Positions 57,934 to 64,000 of a stretch of DNA of 64,000 nucleotides are shown one piece after another (the stretch's first letter is position 1; every line of letters begins with the position of its first letter). The DNA comes from Haberlea rhodopensis (lineage: Eukaryota > Streptophyta > Magnoliopsida > Lamiales > Gesneriaceae): NCBI GenBank assembly GCA_907163345.1, contig CAJQUN010000496.1:186001-250000 (forward strand), written 5' to 3'. Under the pieces are notes generated by a model. It had not been told where the DNA came from and made no database searches. It worked only from the letters and a program-made list of their open reading frames with translations. The position numbers and the translations under genes were made by a program.

Positions 57934-60295
57934 ATGAATCCGATGACCGTACCAGGCCCGATCGATGATCATCTGTTGGCATTGCAGTCATGTCATCGTT
58001 CTGAAGATGTATGGGCAGGTGATATTGATCGGCCTTTGCGTGTGAGAAATCCGAGCAGCTATTTTTGGGATCTTTGCCCATTAGACACACGTGTTGTAAG
58101 TATGTTATATGAGTTTGGGTTTTATGGTGTATATAGGTGTAATAAGATTACCATTGACCCTCATCTAATCACGGCGTTAGTAGAGAGATGGCGTCGTGAA
58201 ACGCATACATTCCATTTGAGATCTGGAGAGGCGACTATTACACTGCAAGACATTGCAGTTATTTGGGGTCTGCCAATAAATGGTCTTGCAGTGTCAGGTG
58301 CCAATTTTGATAAGTCAATACCCGAGTGGCAAGAATATTGTGATCGTCATTTGGGATTTACACCAGATCCGGGTCACTTTAAAGGTGCATGTTTGTTAAT
58401 GTCTGCGTTGAGTCATCATTTAATAGTAAATCGCATCCATTTGCATAGTACGGCGGATGAGGTTGCTAAATATGCACGAGGTTGTGCATTATTAATGATA
58501 GGTGGGATTATGTGCCCCGATAGCTCCGGCAATACTGTAAAATTATTGTACATACAGAAATTAGAAGATATCAGTTATGTTGGTAATTTTAGCTGGGGTA
58601 GTGCTGTGCTGGCATTCTTATATCGTGAGTTGTGCACTTCGTCGGAGAGAGGGAAAAAAGTAATATGTGGTGCATTACCACTCCTACAGGTAATCGTTAC
58701 CTTTATTTTAAAATACTGAAAAAATATATCTTGCATATTTAATTTATATTCTTCATGTTAATGTTTTAGATTTGGGCATGGTCCCGGCTCGAAAGTTTAG
58801 CTCCTCAACTAGGACGCCTGAGAATTGATATTGGGCCAATACCAATCGACGAGGACAATTACTTACCTGTTGCTCCATATGGTGCAAGGTGATGTATTAC
58901 AAATTATTTTGCAATGTATAATATTATATTTAATATTTTGTTATATAATTTATGTTTTTTTATGATGATTATGAGTACACAGGTGGACATGTAAAGTAAG
59001 ATTTACAGAAACTGGCACACATTCATTACGAATTATTAGGGACATCCTTGACCAGCAGCCATTAAGCCAAGTAATTTTATTTTTTATATTCATGTATAAA
59101 ACATAATAGTCTTTGAACATTATTTTAATATAATACTATATTTGTAGTTTAATTGGCAGCCGTACCCTGATGATTATATTGAAGGACTGCATACTGAGTT
59201 ATGGACATACAGCGGCCCACTGAGTTTGTATGACATAATTGAGATGCATCGTCCTGAGCGGGTTTTTCGGCAATTCGGCATGGTACAAAACATCCCACCA
59301 GATCCATGGTCAGGGGATGATATATTACATGCAGTTAACCGCAGGGGTAAAACAAATAATGACTGGTCTGCACATCATAGGCGGTACATGACTATATGGG
59401 TTAATGCACATGCTCATACCGTGCACAGCCCGCGATATGAGTCAGCTGGACAGGGTGTAATTGTCGGGTACAATGACTGGTATGGACGAGTAACACGTAT
59501 ATTCATTGGCCATCAACGACAATTTGTGGAGGCTGGTTATCAACATGGAGATGGCCCGGCATGGCAACATGTGGTATGTTGCTTTATTACATATGTATTA
59601 CAAATTTGAAAATTGTGTTTAGATTTAAGTACTTAATAAATGTTCACTCATTTCAGATTGATCAGCTGTCGCAATTAACAGTTACCTGCGACCGTAATAT
59701 CGCTGAGGAACAATCCATAGGGGCGTACATGGATGCATTTAGTGATGTCAGAAATGTCATACAAAATGTGTTGCATGTGGCGCAGGAAAGACGCGATAGA
59801 AACTTTCCGCCCTACGAAGAGGGACATGCGACTCAGGGTGAACAAGTACAGCCGATGCATTTGAGTGATGAAGAACAAGTACAGTCGATGCATGTCGTTG
59901 TTGGAGATGCTGGCCCATCAAGCTATGTCCCGACATATATGCCAGGTCCCTCTTCGTCATATATGCCAGGTCCCTCTTCGTCATATGCCAGTGACATGTA
60001 CGCAGATTATTATACTCCTGGACCACTGCATCAGTTGTATGACCAAACGCATTTCACGCCTCATCAACCCATGTACTCACAAGAACAAACCAGCCCAGAT
60101 GTTAATATTAGATTCCCCGAGATATATGCATCGATGGCACCACAATTTGACGTGTCACCGGTTGGGTTCCCTAATTTGTCACTTGATGTTCAGCTGGACG
60201 ATGTACCTGTTGTGCAAGATGACCAGCCCATTCAGGAAGGACGCAGTCAGAGACGGAAACAGCCACGTCGTTGTGGTACTGGAGGGGCATTATAG
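57934..60295 (+). CDS. Plant mobile domain (MAIN/MAIL1-like) protein carried by the MULE, five coding exons
   Basis: Predicted coding exons 57934-58689, 58770-58888, 58983-59070, 59148-59573 and 59657-60295; every junction is GT...AG and keeps frame, giving 675 residues. The start MNPMTVPGPIDDHLLALQ is the family-typical N-terminus. The mobile domain covers about residues 40-420: LVERWRRETHTFHLRSGEAT, ITLQDIAVIWGLPINGLAVS, then LYRELC and PLLQIWAWSRLESLAPQLGR across the first intron, and later RVFRQFGMVQNIPPDPW. The C-terminal ~190 residues are Pro/Ser/Tyr-rich with duplicated YMPGPSSS units, and end in a basic tail (RSQRRKQPRRCGTGG), a plausible nuclear signal. Host MAIN/MAIL1 act in the nucleus in silencing and genome stability; transposon-borne copies have no established activity. 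An intron in the leader is likely (57835-57932). The frame is intact, unlike most genes here. Confidence 0.85.
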
Positions 60296-60477
60296 AGTTT
60301 TAGCCTTCATATATGTAGTCATGTTTGCCTATTGTGAATCTTAGTATTAAATGTAATGAATGTACTTCCATATGAATGTCTTATTTGATGTGTGACAATA
60401 ACAATAACACAATAACAATAACACAATAACAATAACAATAACAATAACAATAACAATATCAAACAACAATTACAACT
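60296..60477. other. Intergenic space between convergent MULE genes, with AATAAC microsatellite
   Basis: 60393-60468 is a run of AACAAT/AATAAC units. Both genes end here tail to tail, so their 3' UTRs probably overlap or share this run. Confidence 0.8.
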
Positions 60478-62984
60478 TTATCGGTTTTGGGAACTCGATG
60501 CCATATGTCGTCTTGCCCGGGCTTCAGGCCAATCCATCTCATTTTGCATGCGTGTTGTTCGGTCTCGACCTCGTCTTCTTATAGTACGCAAGGTGGAATT
60601 GTGGTACAGTTCGAATGACGGGGTTTCCCAATACTGCTCTCCCCATAATGGCTCAAATTGACCTTGATATGTGCTCCAATATTCTTGCATATTATAATAC
60701 TCCTTGACAAATGTTTTTGCGTTTATGCCATAAGCTCGACATACTTGTATCACATGTGAGCAAGGAATCCCAAATTCTTTCCACTTCCCACAAGAACATT
60801 CCCTTGATTTGAGCTTCACAACATGAGTATTACCCCCACGTCCAACTTGCATCCTTGTGATAACTGAGGCTGTTAGATGCCTTCGATCAAACATCTGAAC
60901 TTCATGTTGAATGGAGTGAAGATCAGCCCGAGCATATTTTTCAAAAGCATAATCCGGCCATTCTTGATTATTTTCGATCATTCTATCCGCTTTTTTCACT
61001 CGCTCCAAAAAATAATGCACACAACGATCGAATGTTAACTGTACAATGGCAGTGATTGGAAGGCGACGTGCACCTTTCATGACTCCATTTATGCACTCCG
61101 ACATATTTGTTGTTAGGATACCACAACGCCATCCTTCATCATGAGCAAGTGTCCACTTAGACTTATCAATCCGATTCAGGTAATCAAAAGCCCTTGGTTC
61201 AATGGTTTTGATCTCTTCCATCGTACGCTCAAATTTTATCAGTTGATTTTCTGATCCAGCTTTCCAACACAAGTCTTTTAAGTGCACATTTTTGAAACGA
61301 CTATTAAAGTTTGAGCAAAGATGCCTCAAACAAAATCGATGCACTCCACGGGGGGGTTTAAAGTCGGGGATACAGTCGGCTGCTGCAATAAGGCCCGGAT
61401 GTCGATCAGAAATCAAACACACGCCGCCAGATTCTCCAATAATGTGTTTGCTAACCATCTCCAAGAACCATTTCCATGACAAAAAGTTCTCTTCATCGAC
61501 AATTGAAAATGCCAGCGGTAACACTTGATTATTCGCGTCCATAGAGACAGCAATCAACATCTTATGCTGATATTTTACATACAGATGTGTGCCATCCACT
61601 GTAATAACTTGACGACAGTGGCGGAAACCATCTATACACGGTTGGAAGGCCCAGAAAACATAACTCAAAGTTTTTTCTCTTGGTCTTGCATTATCAAGAT
61701 GATCCCACTCCACGACTGTGCCTGGGTTCCATTTTTTCAAAGCTCCCATATAGAAAGGTAATTTGTTGACCGAGCTCTCCAGGTTCCATACACGTTCAGT
61801 ATTGCATGTTTCAAACTATGCCAGCCTTTTGCATATGATATTTCAAAGCCATACTTATCTTTCACTGTTTGAATCACATACTTGATTTCATAAGCTGGAT
61901 CACGACGAACGATTCCCAATAACAAGCTAGCAATCATATTCTTATCCAAGTTCGAATGATCAAGCGACAGCTCACTCAGCAGACAAGTGTGAGGACCACC
62001 ATATTTGGTTATTTTGAATAACCCAACTTTTTTATCCAAACATGCACGCAGGTACCATCTGCAAGGTATATCCTCTGACCCGTGTTTGCATATTACTTTC
62101 CACAATGTTTTTGTACTCTTAACAACATGGTACTCACGTTTTGCAACACGTACTGAATAATCCTTCACAGCTGCCTGCAGATGAAATTTATCTTTGAAGA
62201 CCATGTTGCGATGGATTTCACCTTTGGAGTAATCATAAAAACTCCCCCAACGGCCTGTTGGATTGTCAATCGAATCTCCAAAAACTTCTGGATGTGTCAT
62301 GGAAAAGAATGGGATTGTTGGATAAAGATTATGATCATTTGTCATGGTTGGTGCCCCCTCCTCTTGGTTTTCAACTGCTTCTGCCATCACACCAATATCA
62401 ACTTCATCATCATCAGCATCAGTCTCATCATCAGATGGAATCCCCTCTGGTTCAGAATTAATTTGATCACCAAAATCAGCAAAACTGTCTGCTCGTGGCT
62501 CAGCGGCAACATTATCAACATCTACTGGATGATCATCTCGGTCTCCACCACTATATGAACCCTCAGCTTGATGTCGAGCAACAGACGTCTCTTGAATAAC
62601 AGATGTCGTCAATCCTTCTGAAAAACTGCCACTCATTGGCATTTCTGGAACATAATCATAATTCCTTGGTTCTGCTTGTATATAAAATTCCAAGCAACTA
62701 TGACCCTGTTCTGAATCAAGTAGCCATGCTAAATTGTAATCATCATCTATGGGTAAAATAGTCTGACGTAACCCCGAAAAATCTTTGAACATATGCCTAG
62801 CATATAATTTCAAAAGAAACTGGTTGCGATCGAACCCAGTGATATCATATATTTTATCTAATAATTGTAGAAAATTAATTGTACGCCGTATAGTTGTACC
62901 TCTTGATGGACCACGATCATATCGGACGAACTCAGAATCTTGTATAATATTACCCCCCCAATAAAATAAAACTTGAATAGACAT
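60478..62984 (-). CDS. MULE transposase (MuDR type), one single-base frameshift
   Basis: Start at 62984 (MSIQVLFYWGGNIIQDSEF), stop at 60478; about 835 residues if the single frameshift at ~61780 is ignored. Residues 1-65 resemble the N-terminal module of MuDR-type proteins; an acidic linker (~180-215, DDETDADDDE) follows. The zinc-binding DNA-recognition domain spans ~255-334 (C299, C308, H332, C334; ICKHGSEDIPC and GGPHTC). The MULE catalytic domain has Asp in VITVDGTHLY (464), Asp in LISDRHPGL (527) and Glu in TNMSECINGVMKGARRLP (630). The SWIM zinc finger is CSCGKWKEFGIPCSH (C730, C732, C742, H744). At ~61780, where TGG GAG would be expected, one base is missing; reading frame one runs 13 codons on to a stop at 61737. 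It would bind the TIRs and cut and join element ends. Confidence 0.9.
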
Positions 62985-63150
62985 ATTTTGATAACTACAG
63001 AAAACTATTACTAGTAGCTAATAAAATCTTTTCTGATGTAGAAGATCACCTAAAGCTGCAACTACAGAGCATAATCAGAATTTTATCATATAATAAAAAT
63101 ATTAAAAGAGAAGTTGTGAATTGGTGAGAAAACTAAGAGGCGGACGGTTT

Positions 63151-63160
63151 TATTTATAGC
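63151..63160 (-). promoter_or_regulatory. TATA box of the MULE transposase gene
   Basis: Minus-strand GCTATAAATA, about 165 bp upstream of the transposase ATG and just inside the innermost right-hand palindrome (63168-63192). This puts the palindrome array directly upstream of the promoter, as in the left TIR. Confidence 0.6.
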
Positions 63161-63167
63161 ACATTTA

Positions 63168-63420
63168 GTGCCGCCAACTGAGTTGGCGGCACTAATATAA
63201 TAATGTCACGCCAACTCAGTTGGCGTGACCCTATAAAACAAAGGTCACGCCAACTGAGTTGGCGTGACCACTATTCAACGTTGGTCACGCCAACTGAGTT
63301 GGCGTGACCTATTGGACCCGCCAACCCAGTTGGCGGGTAAGGTTACTTTTGAAATGTTTTCAGATTTCGGGTTATTTTTGTAATTATTTGTTTTATTCAG
63401 GTTATTTAAATAAATAACCC
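63168..63420 (-). repeat. Right TIR of MULE G with palindrome array
   Basis: Five palindromic units at 63168-63192 (GTGCCGCCAAC arms), 63205-63230, 63243-63269, 63283-63309 and 63316-63338 (ACCCGCCAAC arms), then the AT-rich outer ~80 bp ending in the 22-bp perfect inverted repeat at 63399-63420. The outermost unit in each TIR is the most divergent (CCGCCAACTGGGTTGG), so the order of unit types is mirrored between ends. Confidence 0.9.
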
Positions 63421-63430
63421 CTAGTTTATT

Positions 63431-63840
63431 AGTTATATACTATGATTTGGACTCATTCAAAAAGGTTTATGGTAGAAACGTTATTGTTATGATATAGTTT
63501 ATGATTTTGAGTAGGAAAATTCATCAAAATCGTCTTATAGATTTACCCTATTTTGAGTTTGGTTTTTAATTAGTTAAAATTTGTGTTTTTTATGCACTTT
63601 AAATTCTTTTTCGTCGAAATGAAGACATGACCACGAGAAATTATTGATATATCAGCACTTTAGCGAAAAAGAATTAGAAGTAATTTTTTTTATTAGGACT
63701 GAACGATTTTGATATTTTCCCATTTTAGTGCATGAATTTAAAATATTATTATTTTTAAATAATAATAGCTTTCTCATATCGTATCTGTATGGCTTTATTT
63801 AAAAAAATAGTTTTATTTTTCTTTTTCTGAATACTAATAT
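63431..63840. other. AT-rich flank, nothing recognised
   Basis: Begins with the sequence right of the MULE duplication. No ORF or repeat supported. Confidence 0.5.
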
Positions 63841-63844
63841 TTGA

Positions 63845-63940
63845 ATTCCTAATAAGGAGGGGAGAGGATTCGAACATCAGTCTCCTACAACGTGCCAAGC
63901 CAGGGCGGCTCAACCGCAAAGCAATTGAGATATATGTTTA
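63845..63940 (-). repeat. tRNA-like/SINE remnant
   Basis: On the minus strand, an A-box-like TTGCTTTGCGGTTGAGCCGC (about 63910-63929) is followed ~30 bases later by a good B box GTTCGAATCC (63872-63881). The intervening text GGCTTGGCACGTTGTAGGAG matches tRNA-derived plant SINE style. It cannot fold as a full tRNA by eye, and no acceptor stem is seen. Confidence 0.4.
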
Positions 63941-64000
63941 GGCCCCCAATTTTTAGCCCTTAAGTTTATTGATTATAGAGTCGATAATCTAAAAAAATTG

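Larger units (their letters stand above)
57201..63430. mobile_element. Complete Mutator-like element (MULE) G with plant mobile domain and transposase genes
   Basis: Element 57211-63420 (6210 bp) between perfect 10-bp duplications CTAGTTTATT (57201-57210 and 63421-63430). The ends are perfect inverted repeats for 22 bp, beginning GGGTTATTTATTTAAATAAC, then imperfect for about 100 bp, and continue into arrays of long palindromes on both sides (57294-57541 and 63168-63338). Two convergent genes fill the interior: a spliced plant mobile domain protein (plus, 57934-60295) and a MULE transposase (minus, 62984-60478) with one frameshift. Duplication size, long structured TIRs and transposase type agree with Mutator-like elements. 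Plant mobile domain genes are known companions of plant MULEs, so this copy is close to a full autonomous form. Confidence 0.92.

Noticed and set aside
63860..63935. Functional tRNA gene on the minus strand
   Set aside because: The B box is good, but no acceptor or anticodon stem pairs by eye; better seen as a SINE remnant.

Overview
The window looks like nuclear DNA from a flowering plant, most likely a eudicot. The base composition is AT-rich, and nearly everything recognisable is plant transposable-element DNA: Ty1/copia and Ty3/gypsy LTR retrotransposons, a hAT-type DNA transposon, a Mutator-like element (MULE) and satellite or minisatellite arrays. I found no host gene that is clearly independent of a mobile element. 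Species cannot be fixed from sequence alone. An ORF next to the Sirevirus recalls a retroelement-associated family I know best from Lamiales, which is only a weak hint.

Layout. 1-2957: 5' end of a minus-strand Athila-type gypsy element (LTR, tRNA-Asp primer site, gag/protease remnant). It sits inside an extra ORF of a decayed minus-strand Sirevirus-like copia element (2958-10286). That copia element itself interrupts a plus-strand Athila LTR fragment (10287-10729). 10730-15150: a ~200-bp satellite split by a ~2.5-kb gypsy solo LTR (TSD ACATT), which in turn holds a 686-bp hAT element (TSD GACTAAAC). 15995-21133: a young, complete, gag-only copia element (TSD TATAT, near-identical LTRs, intact gag, no pol). 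21139-26880: old LTR and gypsy debris. About 26900-30051: 3' LTR and 3' internal tail of a minus-strand chromovirus-like gypsy element. 30052-53667: a large plus-strand Athila-type composite holding a full-length but dead copia element (31785-40056, TSD GTTCC), a second internal Athila-type LTR plus gag/protease, and two solo LTRs of one family in opposite orientation (43719-45242, TSD GAAGA; 47570-49164, TSD AAATG). 53668-57200: AT-rich sequence without genes. 57211-63420: a complete MULE with a 10-bp TSD. 63431-64000: AT-rich DNA with a tRNA-like (SINE) remnant.

The MULE is the most gene-like object. It has two convergent genes: a five-exon plant mobile domain (MAIN/MAIL1-like) protein on the plus strand, and a MULE transposase on the minus strand with all catalytic and zinc-binding residues visible but one single-base frameshift. 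Its terminal inverted repeats carry arrays of a ~27-bp perfect palindrome (GGTCACGCCAAC arms). The second theme is that several unrelated elements here carry clusters of short palindromes with GGCG...CGCC arms (GGCGATCGATCGCC, GGCGTAATTACGCC, GGGCGACCGCCC and the MULE palindrome), mostly in LTRs, leaders or TIRs.

All coordinates were read by eye. LTR, TSD, PBS and splice-site calls come from direct matching of sequence within the window; family names come from motif recognition and were not searched against a database.
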